Part shown: positions 55,084 through 62,125 of the stretch, in pieces
How positions within the stretch are numbered: position 1 is the stretch's first letter
Layout of the letters: each line of letters begins with the position of its first letter
Origin: Pseudomonas koreensis
GTDB lineage: Bacteria > Pseudomonadota > Gammaproteobacteria > Pseudomonadales > Pseudomonadaceae
NCBI RefSeq assembly: GCF_025447595.1
Contig: NZ_JAOEJU010000014.1
Span: 62,001-126,000, forward strand
Length of the DNA stretch: 64,000 bases
Direction of reading: 5' to 3'
Program-made: the position numbers and the translations under genes
The notes under the pieces: generated by a model
The model's input: only the letters and a program-made list of their open reading frames with translations
The model's database searches: none
Told to the model about the DNA's origin: nothing

Positions 55084-55554
55084 TCAGGCCTCCAGCAGCG
55101 CCCGCAACATCCACGCGGTTTTTTCATGTACCTGCATGCGCTGGGTCAACAGATCAGCCGTCGGCTCATCACTGACTTTATCCAGCAGAGGGAAAATACC
55201 CCGCGCTGTGCGGGTGACCGCCTCCTGGCCCTCGACCAGCTGTTTGATCATGTCCTCGGCACTTGGTACGCCCTCCTCTTCTTTAATGGAGGACAGCCGG
55301 GCGTAAGTCGCATACGCGCCTGGCGCCGGAAAACCCAGCGCCCGGATGCGCTCGGCGATCGAATCCACCGCCAGTGCGAGCTCGTTATATTGTTCCTCGA
55401 ACATCAGATGCAGGGTCCGGAACATCGGACCGGTGACGTTCCAGTGAAAATTGTGGGTCTTCAGATACAGCACGTAGGTGTCCGACAGCAGACGTGACAG
55501 CCCTTCAACGATGGATTTGCGGTCTTCTTCACTGATACCGATATCGATAGCCAT
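55084..55554 (-). CDS. Dps-like ferritin-family protein
   Basis: This 156-residue protein has the Dps/ferritin-like four-helix fold, with the ferroxidase-site sequence YVLYLKTHNFHWNVTGPMFRTLHLMFEEQYNELALAVDSIAERI. Such proteins oxidise and store iron and protect DNA under stress. It matches the gene at this position in P. aeruginosa (PA0962). It diverges from the membrane cold-shock gene across 308 bp. Confidence 0.93.
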   Translation of the reverse strand: MAIDIGISEEDRKSIVEGLSRLLSDTYVLYLKTHNFHWNVTGPMFRTLHLMFEEQYNELALAVDSIAERIRALGFPAPGAYATYARLSSIKEEEGVPSAEDMIKQLVEGQEAVTRTARGIFPLLDKVSDEPTADLLTQRMQVHEKTAWMLRALLEA

Positions 55555-55862
55555 GCTTACCCCCTAACGGCGATTGAATTCATCCAGCAGGTGTCGTTCC
55601 ACTGTAGCAAGGCCACCCCTGCCCCGCAGCCCCCGTATGAACCCGATAGACGCGACAAATCGTCCGGTGCCTGCCGCTGGCCGGCGTGATTTGAGTAGCC
55701 GCAGGCTTTGCTGTTAAATAGGCAGTGTGTCGCTACGCCCCGTTTTCCGGGCCTGCGCATAGGCTGATGCCGGGTACGTGTCCAACGCCTCTTTATTGTT
55801 TCGAAGCGAACCGTGCGCCTTCAGCTCTTCCTTGTGAGCCGTCATAACGTGAGTCAATAAAA
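55555..55862. other. 308-bp divergent intergenic region
   Basis: This is the spacer between the dps-like gene and the membrane cold-shock gene. It must carry both promoters. I see no clear operator, repeat or coding sequence in it. Confidence 0.5.
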
Positions 55863-56465
55863 ATGTTGAAAATCGTCCACCTGCTAATGGGCGCAGCAGC
55901 TTTGCTGCTGTCCTTCATACCCAGCCTGAAGTCCGAAGCGGTACCTTACCTGCAACAACCCGATGCACTTTACCTGGCCTTTTTCGGCCTGCTGAACCTG
56001 ATCCTTGCGCCAGTCATCCCCTACTGGAACAAAGGTCCGCGCCAGCATCTGCAAAATCTGGTGAGCGCCCTGCTGGTGCTGACCGTCGTCCTGCAAACCC
56101 TGACCCTGATCGCGCCGATGCCTGTCATCGCCGGCCAGCCAGCCGTGCTGTTCAGCCTGGTGATTGCACTGGTTGCCGTGGTTTTGCACCTGGCCGTCAG
56201 CTTCTATAAAGCTTCACCGGCTGCCGCCGCGCAAAACTATGACATGAGCAACCGCGATACCGGCACCGTCAAGTGGTTCAACACCTCCAAGGGCTTCGGC
56301 TTTATCTCCCGGGACTCCGGCGATGATATTTTCGTGCACTTTCGCGCCATCCGCGGCGAAGGCCACCGCGTTCTGGTCGAAGGCCAGCGCGTGGAGTTCT
56401 CGGTGATGAACCGTGACAAAGGCCTGCAGGCCGAAGACGTGATCGCCGCCCTGCCGCGTCGCTGA
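55863..56465 (+). CDS. Membrane-anchored cold-shock-domain protein
   Basis: This 200-residue protein has four predicted TM helices at about 4-22, 34-55, 62-86 and 93-115, followed by a linker and a complete cold-shock domain (about 132-198). The domain has GTVKWFNTSKGFGFISRDSGDDIFVHFRAIRGEGHRVL, with RNP1 KGFGFI and RNP2 IFVHF intact. An even number of helices places the domain in the cytoplasm if the N-terminus is inside. It is conserved at this locus in Pseudomonas (PA0961 region), but its function is not known to me. The ribosome site is weak. Confidence 0.85.
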   Translation: MLKIVHLLMGAAALLLSFIPSLKSEAVPYLQQPDALYLAFFGLLNLILAPVIPYWNKGPRQHLQNLVSALLVLTVVLQTLTLIAPMPVIAGQPAVLFSLVIALVAVVLHLAVSFYKASPAAAAQNYDMSNRDTGTVKWFNTSKGFGFISRDSGDDIFVHFRAIRGEGHRVLVEGQRVEFSVMNRDKGLQAEDVIAALPRR

Positions 56466-56481
56466 TTCACGCCTCCCGCAA

Positions 56482-56520
56482 TAAAAAAAACCGCGAACAG
56501 CCTGGCTGTTCGCGGTTTTT
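56482..56520. terminator. Bidirectional terminator between the cold-shock-domain gene and slyX
   Basis: ACCGCGAACAG-CCTGG-CTGTTCGCGGT has an 11-bp stem with A8 before and T6 after, so it can serve both convergent genes. Confidence 0.95.
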
Positions 56521-56553
56521 TAATGGGAGCACGGGAGCATGCCCACACACATT

Positions 56554-56760
56554 TCAGTAGTGTGGCGGTGGCGCATCTTCTTCAAAGGACCCGATCTGCC
56601 CCACCATCTCTTCCTGGCGCTTGAGTACGGCCGCCATCTGCAATTGCAGACGTTCGACCACTCGCTGCTGTTCCACCAGCACGTCATTCAATGCCTGAAT
56701 GGTGTCGTCCTGAAACGCCAGGCGGCTTTCCAGCTCGGTAACACGTTGTTCGAGACTCAT
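56554..56760 (-). CDS. slyX: SlyX family protein
   Basis: This 68-residue protein is almost entirely a coiled coil (LEQRVTELESRLAFQDDTIQALNDVLVEQQRVVERLQLQM) and ends in the typical PPPHY. Its biochemical function is unknown. It is separated from the HIT-family gene by 3 nt, so the two form an operon. Confidence 0.93.
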   Translation of the reverse strand: MSLEQRVTELESRLAFQDDTIQALNDVLVEQQRVVERLQLQMAAVLKRQEEMVGQIGSFEEDAPPPHY

Positions 56761-56763
56761 GAC

Positions 56764-57189
56764 TCAGCCCTCCAGAAAGGTGAAGTCTTCGTCCAGCACC
56801 AGACGCAGGCGCTCGCGGATCGCGGCCACTTGTTCGGCACTGTAAGGCTTGGCGGGGTGCTTACCCCAGACCGGCGCCGGCCAGGCGGCATCGTCCCGCT
56901 TACGCACGATCACATGCATATGCATCTGACTGACCACGTTACCCAGGGTCGCCACATTCATCTTGTCGGCGTCGAACGAATCCTTGAGCACCTCGGCCAG
57001 GGCGGTGGTTTCCTGCCACAAGCGCTGCTGGTCGGCGACATCCAACTGAAACAACTCGCTGATATCGTCGCGGCGTGGCACCAGGATGAACCACGGGTAG
57101 TTGGCGTCGTTGGACAACAGAAGTCGGCAAAGCGGGAAATCGCCGATGGTCAGCGTGTCCTGTTGAAGTCGTGAATCTAAAGCAAACAC
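56764..57189 (-). CDS. HIT-family nucleotide-binding protein
   Basis: This 141-residue protein has the histidine-triad motif SQMHMHVIVRKRDDAAWP and the upstream NYPWFILVPRRDDISELFQL. HIT proteins hydrolyse or transfer nucleotidyl groups; the natural substrate is unknown. I chose the GTG at 57189 (VFALDSRLQQD) because GGGAG lies 8 nt upstream. An in-frame GTG at 57198 has no usable ribosome-site spacing. Confidence 0.9.
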   Translation of the reverse strand: MFALDSRLQQDTLTIGDFPLCRLLLSNDANYPWFILVPRRDDISELFQLDVADQQRLWQETTALAEVLKDSFDADKMNVATLGNVVSQMHMHVIVRKRDDAAWPAPVWGKHPAKPYSAEQVAAIRERLRLVLDEDFTFLEG

Positions 57190-57597
57190 TGCGCGCACTC
57201 CCGGCGAATGGACCTGTTTTCAGCTTAGCGCCCTGCTGTGAAAGCAGTGCGCCAAGCGACTGGACGGCAGCATACCTGTGATTGGAGTGACCTTCACGGC
57301 GAACAGCGTTGCCGCAAGAATTCCTCCACGCCCCGGAATGTGACATTCAGGACTCGCGCGCACCAGGACGGAACCGGGAATACGAATGAACCGAGCAAAA
57401 TGACCCGCCCACACCTCAGTGTTTACGCTCATCCAGCGACCCAACTGTATGAATTCAGTACAGCCTTTGAATTTTTTTGCACCAAAACCGCACAGTGCGT
57501 CTACGCTCAGTGCGTCGGGCATCCGCCGAATACTCACCCAAGGGGTGAACCGGTAACGTTTTTGGTTGTCGCGCTGCGACTTTCAGGGAGCAACACC

Positions 57598-57654
57598 ATG
57601 CGAAGGATGGCGTCAAGCCTGATTGAAAGGCCCTCGAACCCCCCGGTTTTATGA
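57598..57654 (+). CDS. Possible 18-residue small protein or leader peptide
   Basis: An ATG at 57598 with AGGGAG 7 nt upstream opens MRRMASSLIERPSNPPVL and a TGA stop. The end overlaps a hairpin (CCTC-G-AACC / GGTT-TTAT-GAGG) followed by TTTTT. It has four arginine codons. There is no homology evidence, so it may be chance. Confidence 0.3.
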   Translation: MRRMASSLIERPSNPPVL

Positions 57655-57661
57655 GGTTTTT
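57632..57661 (+). terminator. Terminator-like hairpin upstream of oprD
   Basis: CCTC and AACC pair with GGTT and GAGG across small bulges, followed by five T residues. It could end a short transcript that starts upstream. Confidence 0.4.
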
Positions 57662-57909
57662 ACAGCATCAGACGAGCGCCCTTAAAAAAACCGGAATAAT
57701 TCAGCGGTTTGTGCACGCTTGTTGCATTCATACCCATATGGACTATAAGCGCACCACAAGAAGTGGATGCCTTGAGCCCCATAAAAACAGTGGCAGGGTT
57801 GCCCGATGGAGATTCAAGCGTTTTGCCAAGGGACTCTTTTTTACCGATGCTCAAGCCCTGTAAAACAGTGCTGAAGTTGTCAGTCCCATTGCATTCGGAC
57901 TGTAAATTT

Positions 57910-57936
57910 GCGACACCTAGCAAGCTGATTGCGACA
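57910..57936 (-). promoter_or_regulatory. Two tandem ArgR-type half-sites upstream of oprD
   Basis: GCGACA at 57910-57915 and at 57931-57936 are TGTCGC on the minus strand, exactly 21 bp apart. That is the repeat length of Pseudomonas ArgR sites (TGTCGC-N8-AA-N5). The AA part is imperfect in both. ArgR activation of oprD by arginine is known in P. aeruginosa. Confidence 0.55.
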
Positions 57937-58088
57937 CGCTCGTAAAGAAGCCGAAAGGTTGTATACGCAAGTATCGCCAACATGGTCGGCGTGATATAAG
58001 TTTGCGCCGACACAAAAAGAAAGAGCCGCCCAGATAATAAAACAGGTGGGACGGCAGTACTCTTCTAAAACCAAAGGAGCAAATCACG

Positions 58089-59435
58089 ATGCGCGTGATG
58101 AAGTGGAGCATGATCGCACTGGCAGTTGCAGCAGCCGCCAGTACTCAGATGGCTACGGCCGCACCGTTCGTAAGTGACCAGGCAGAAGCCAAAGGCTTCG
58201 TTGAAGACGCGAAAGCTGATTTGCTGATTCGCAACTATTACTTCAACCGTGACAACAAAGACGGCGCCCGTGACGTAAAAGACTGGACCCAGGGTATCTG
58301 GGGCAACTTCAGCTCCGGTTACACCCAAGGTACTGTTGGTGTCGGCGTTGATGCGTTCGGCTACCTGGCCATCAAACTGGACGGCGGTGCCGGCACCAGC
58401 GGCTCCGGCAACATGAGCCGCAGCAACGAGTTCAATGCAAACGGTTCCCGCGACCCTGACGACAGCCAAGGCAAAGCCGGCGCTGCCATCAAGTTCCGCG
58501 TATCGAAAACCGAGCTGAAAGTCGGTGACATGCAGCCTAGCACCGCTCCGGTGTTCGCTGTCGGCGGCTCCCGTATCCTTCCGCAAACTGCCAGCGGTTT
58601 CCAACTGCAGAGCAGCGAGATCAAAGACCTTGACCTCGAAGCCGGTCACTTCTACTCGGCAACCAGCCAGGACCGCAACGCCCGTGAAGGCGGCCTGTAC
58701 GCGACCTACGCTGGCGTTGAAGCCAACACCATCGACTACTTCGGTGGCAAATACGGCATCACCGAAAACCTGAGCGCATCGCTCTACGGCGCCAAACTGG
58801 AAGACATCTGGAACCAGTACTACGCCAACGTGAACCTCACCACTCCATTTGGTGGTGACACTTCGCTGAACACCGACTTCAACATCTATCGCACCACCGA
58901 CACCGGTAGCGCGAAAGCCGGTGACATCAGCAACACCGCGTTCTCCCTGGCCACCGCTCTCTCGTTCCTGAAAGCGCACACCATCACCCTGGCCTTCCAG
59001 AAGGTCAACGGTGACACTCCGTTCGACTACATCGGCGTGGGCAAGAACAACCGTGGCGGCGACTCGATCTTCCTCGCCAACTCCATCCAGTACTCTGACT
59101 TCAACGCCCCAGGCGAGAAGTCTGCCCAGATCCGTTACGACATCAAAATGGCCGAGTACGGCGTTCCAGGTCTGAGCTTCATGACCCGCTACGTTAAAGG
59201 CTGGGACATCGACGGCACCCACACTCCAGCAGGCAGCGCCTACGCTGGCCTGTATGGCGAAGATGGCAAACACAACGAAACCAACTTCGAAGCCAAATAC
59301 GTAGTTCAGTCTGGCCCGGCCAAAGACCTGTCCTTCCGTATTCGTCAAGCCTGGCACTTTGCTAACGCCGACGAAGGTGAAGGCGATACCAAAGAGTTCC
59401 GTCTGATCGTCGACTACCCGCTGTCGCTTTTGTAA
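58089..59435 (+). CDS. oprD: Outer-membrane porin OprD
   Basis: This 448-residue porin admits basic amino acids and, in P. aeruginosa, carbapenems. The signal peptide (MKWSMIALAVAAAASTQMATA) is followed by APFVSDQAEAKGFVEDAKADLLIRNYYFNRD, and the C-terminus (AKYVVQSGPAKDLSFRIRQAWHFANADEGEGDTKEFRLIVDYPLSLL) closely matches P. aeruginosa OprD. The ATG has AAAGGAG upstream. It lies beside HIT, slyX, dps and aspS genes, as PA0958 does, supporting orthology within this large paralogue family. Confidence 0.9.
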   Translation: MRVMKWSMIALAVAAAASTQMATAAPFVSDQAEAKGFVEDAKADLLIRNYYFNRDNKDGARDVKDWTQGIWGNFSSGYTQGTVGVGVDAFGYLAIKLDGGAGTSGSGNMSRSNEFNANGSRDPDDSQGKAGAAIKFRVSKTELKVGDMQPSTAPVFAVGGSRILPQTASGFQLQSSEIKDLDLEAGHFYSATSQDRNAREGGLYATYAGVEANTIDYFGGKYGITENLSASLYGAKLEDIWNQYYANVNLTTPFGGDTSLNTDFNIYRTTDTGSAKAGDISNTAFSLATALSFLKAHTITLAFQKVNGDTPFDYIGVGKNNRGGDSIFLANSIQYSDFNAPGEKSAQIRYDIKMAEYGVPGLSFMTRYVKGWDIDGTHTPAGSAYAGLYGEDGKHNETNFEAKYVVQSGPAKDLSFRIRQAWHFANADEGEGDTKEFRLIVDYPLSLL

Positions 59436-59467
59436 TCGCACCGAGTTAGTTGCGGTAACAAAACAAA

Positions 59468-59496
59468 AAGGCCCATCTTCGGATGGGCCTTTTTTA
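59468..59496 (+). terminator. Rho-independent terminator after oprD
   Basis: AAGGCCCATC-TTCG-GATGGGCCTT is followed by TTTTT, a 10-bp stem with a UUCG tetraloop. Confidence 0.96.
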
Positions 59497-59516
59497 TTGC
59501 CTGTCACTTGTAATAA

Positions 59517-59540
59517 ATGCCTGACCGATAAGTCAGGCAA
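59517..59540. repeat. Inverted repeat at the end of mscS
   Basis: TGCCTGAC-CGATAA-GTCAGGCA has a perfect 8-bp stem. On the minus strand it lies just after the mscS stop and may be its terminator, though the T tract (ATTTATT) is poor. Confidence 0.6.
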
Positions 59541-59558
59541 TTAATTAGCAACCTATCA

Positions 59559-60398
59559 TTACACTGCCGATTCCTGAACCACACGAATCACTCGTTGCGG
59601 AAACGGGATATCAATGCCGGCTGTTTTTAAACGATCACGGGATTGTTCGTTAAACATGAACATCACATCCCAGTAATCCGCAGTTTTAACCCACACACGC
59701 AGGGAAACAGTGATCGAACTGTCGCCCAGTGTCGAAATGACAGCCTGTGGGGCCGGATCCTGCAACACACGATCATCCTTGGCCAGATCCAGCAGCACCT
59801 GACGGGCCTTTTGCAGATCGGCTTCGTAATCCACACCCACGTCGAACACAACCTTGCGGGTTGGCTGACGGTTGGTGTTGGTGATGATGCCGTTCGACAG
59901 GTTCCCGTTCGGCACGATGATGGTCTTGTTGTCGCCGGTGCGCAGCACGGTGTGGAAGATCTGGATGCTGTCGACGGTACCCGCCACACCCTGGGCTTCG
60001 ATCCAGTCACCGATACGGAACGGACGGAACAGCAGAATCAGCACGCCGCCGGCGAAGTTCGCCAGGCTGCCCTGCAATGCCAGACCGATGGCCAGGCCGG
60101 CCGCACCGATCGCCGCGACGAACGAAGTGGTCTCGACGCCGATCATCGACGCCACGCTGACAATCAGCAGCACCTTGAGAATGATGTTGGCCAAGCTGCT
60201 GATGAAACCTTGCAGGGCCAGGTCGGCATTGCGCAGGGCCAGCAGGCCGCCGAGCTTTTGCGTGACCTTGTTGATCAGCCACCAGCCGATGGCCAGGGTG
60301 ATCACCGCCAGTAGCACACGGCTGCCGTATTCCATGATCATCGGAATCCACGCCTGGGATGCCTTGACCAGGTTGTCTACCTCAGCATTCAAATCCAT
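59559..60398 (-). CDS. mscS: Small-conductance mechanosensitive channel, MscS family
   Basis: This 279-residue inner-membrane channel releases solutes on hypo-osmotic shock. It has three TM helices (near 22-42, 62-85 and 90-118). The pore helix is AAGLAIGLALQGSLANFAGGVLILLFRPFRIGDWIE, and the cytoplasmic beta domain includes VPNGNLSNGIITNTNRQPTRK. The length equals canonical MscS. It precedes yajQ only in position; yajQ lies upstream in the same orientation with a 138-nt gap. Confidence 0.95.
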   Translation of the reverse strand: MDLNAEVDNLVKASQAWIPMIMEYGSRVLLAVITLAIGWWLINKVTQKLGGLLALRNADLALQGFISSLANIILKVLLIVSVASMIGVETTSFVAAIGAAGLAIGLALQGSLANFAGGVLILLFRPFRIGDWIEAQGVAGTVDSIQIFHTVLRTGDNKTIIVPNGNLSNGIITNTNRQPTRKVVFDVGVDYEADLQKARQVLLDLAKDDRVLQDPAPQAVISTLGDSSITVSLRVWVKTADYWDVMFMFNEQSRDRLKTAGIDIPFPQRVIRVVQESAV

Positions 60399-60536
60399 CT
60401 TTTATCTCCTGATTACCGGCTTCCCGGGCTGTAAAAAACCAGCGGCAGAAAGACCGGGCCGTAAAGGGCTCAATCGTTTCTGCCGTTGCTTGGGCCTCGG
60501 ACGCTTTAAACGCCGAGAGGTTCCCGACCGGGAAGC

Positions 60537-61022
60537 TTAGTCGCGGAAGTTGTTGAACTGCAGTGGCATGCCGAATTCCTTGGCACGCAGGGCCGCGATG
60601 GCTTCCTGCAGGTCGTCACGCTTCTTGCCGGTCACACGCACCTGCTCGCCCTGAATGGCGGCCTGTACCTTGAGCTTGGCTTCCTTGATGTGGCCGACGA
60701 TCTTCTTCGCCAGTTCCTTGTCGATGCCTTCCTTGAGGACGGCATCCTGCTTCATCAGCTTGCCCGAGGCGAAGGAGTCTTTGACTTCAAGGCACTGCAC
60801 GTCGATCTTGCGCTTGACCAGGGCCAGCTTGAGAATCTCGATCATCGCTTCCAGCTGGAAATCGGCTTCAGCGGTCAGGTGGACGGTCAGGTCCTTTTCC
60901 TTGAATTCGAAGCTGCCCTTGCCTTTCAGGTCATAACGACGATCGAGTTCCTTCACGGCGTTCTCGACCGCGTTGGTGAGTTCGTGTTTGTCCAGTTCGG
61001 ATACCACGTCGAACGACGGCAT
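60537..61022 (-). CDS. yajQ: YajQ family nucleotide-binding protein
   Basis: This 161-residue cytoplasmic protein begins MPSFDVVSELDKHELTNAVENAVKELDRRYDLKGKGSFEF and ends ALRAKEFGMPLQFNNFRD, both typical. Family members bind cyclic di-GMP or tRNA/GTP; binding to cyclic di-GMP is shown for Xanthomonas and P. aeruginosa relatives. It diverges from the PanE-like gene and is adjacent to mscS, as in P. aeruginosa (PA4395). Confidence 0.96.
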   Translation of the reverse strand: MPSFDVVSELDKHELTNAVENAVKELDRRYDLKGKGSFEFKEKDLTVHLTAEADFQLEAMIEILKLALVKRKIDVQCLEVKDSFASGKLMKQDAVLKEGIDKELAKKIVGHIKEAKLKVQAAIQGEQVRVTGKKRDDLQEAIAALRAKEFGMPLQFNNFRD

Positions 61023-61162
61023 GTAATATCTCCAATAAAAAGGCGCGCTCGTACAGGACGCGGCGCGCTTGGCTTGCGGTTAAAATCGGGCTCATTATAA
61101 CGGGTCTTTTCCCACCGACACGGCGAGCCTTGCATGCCTGTACCTTACCGAGTGAAAAACTG

Positions 61163-62080
61163 ATGTCCACCCCCTGGCACGTTCTGGGAGCGGGCAGCCT
61201 TGGCACGCTCTGGGCCACGCGTCTGGCACGGGCGGGATTGCCGGTCCGGCTGATCCTGCGCGACATCGACCGCCTGCACGACTATGCAACGGCGGGCGGC
61301 CTGACTCTCGTCGAACAAGGCGTAGCCAGCCGTTACGCGATCCCCGGTGAAACGCCGGACAGTCCCGGCCCCATCCGTCGCCTGCTGGTGGCCTGCAAGG
61401 CCTACGACGCCGAAACGGCCGTGGCCGCACTTGCTCATCGTCTGGCACCGGACGCCGAACTGATTCTTTTGCAGAACGGTCTCGGCAGCCAGGAAGCGGT
61501 CGCCGCGCGGGTCCCGCAAGCCCGCTGCATCAGCGCCTCCAGCACCGAGGGCGCGTTTCGCGATGGCGACTGGCGCGTGGTGTTTGCCGGCCATGGTTAC
61601 ACCTGGCTGGGTGATGCCGGTCATCCGGTGGCACCGATCTGGCTGGACGATCTTGAGGCAGCAAAGATTCCCCATGAATGGAGCGCCGATATCCTCACCC
61701 GCCTGTGGCGCAAACTGGCGCTCAACTGTGCGATCAATCCACTGACGGTGCTGCACGCCTGCCGCAACGGTGGCCTCCAGCAACATCACTGCGAAGTCGC
61801 GACGCTGTGCGGCGAACTGACCGAACTGCTCGAACGCTGCGGGCAACCGGCAGCGGCGGACAACCTGCAACAGGAAGTCGAACGGGTGATCCAGGCCACG
61901 TCGGCAAACTTCTCGTCGATGTATCAGGATGTAGCCAATAAACGCCGCACCGAAATCAGCTATCTGCTCGGCCATGCCTGCAAGGTAGCCGAGCGTCATC
62001 AGTTGAGCCTGCCGCATCTGAAGCAATTGCAGCAGCGCCTGACCGCTCATCTGCACAGTCTCGGATTGCCCGTCGACTGA
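61163..62080 (+). CDS. Putative 2-dehydropantoate 2-reductase (PanE/ApbA family)
   Basis: This 305-residue protein has the NADPH-binding Rossmann start WHVLGAGSLGTLWATRLARAGLPVRLILRD, LVACKAYDAETAVAAL, LLQNGLGSQEAVAARVP and the catalytic-lysine region LTRLWRKLALNCAINPLTVLHACRNG. The family reduces ketopantoate in pantothenate synthesis, but paralogues act on other 2-keto acids. I chose the ATG at 61163 because the nucleotide fold starts there. It is followed after 45 nt by a sensor kinase gene. Confidence 0.88.
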   Translation: MSTPWHVLGAGSLGTLWATRLARAGLPVRLILRDIDRLHDYATAGGLTLVEQGVASRYAIPGETPDSPGPIRRLLVACKAYDAETAVAALAHRLAPDAELILLQNGLGSQEAVAARVPQARCISASSTEGAFRDGDWRVVFAGHGYTWLGDAGHPVAPIWLDDLEAAKIPHEWSADILTRLWRKLALNCAINPLTVLHACRNGGLQQHHCEVATLCGELTELLERCGQPAAADNLQQEVERVIQATSANFSSMYQDVANKRRTEISYLLGHACKVAERHQLSLPHLKQLQQRLTAHLHSLGLPVD

Positions 62081-62125
62081 GCAGCGGCTACGCTGGCCAC
62101 TTGTTCCTTTGCTGCGATAAACCTG

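Larger units (their letters stand above)
57190..58088. other. 899-bp region between the HIT gene and oprD
   Basis: I find no convincing long gene; the open frames of 117-138 codons on either strand have no recognisable motifs. It contains an 18-codon reading frame with a good ribosome site (57598-57654), a terminator-like hairpin (57632-57661) and two ArgR-type half-sites (57910-57936) in the oprD promoter region. Confidence 0.6.

Noticed and set aside
57238..57654. 138-codon plus-strand frame upstream of oprD
   Set aside because: It has no domain and no ribosome site at its start, and its composition is irregular; only the last 18 codons have a plausible start.
57660..58013. 117-codon minus-strand frame upstream of oprD
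   Set aside because: No recognisable motif, and it spans the oprD promoter region including the ArgR-type half-sites.
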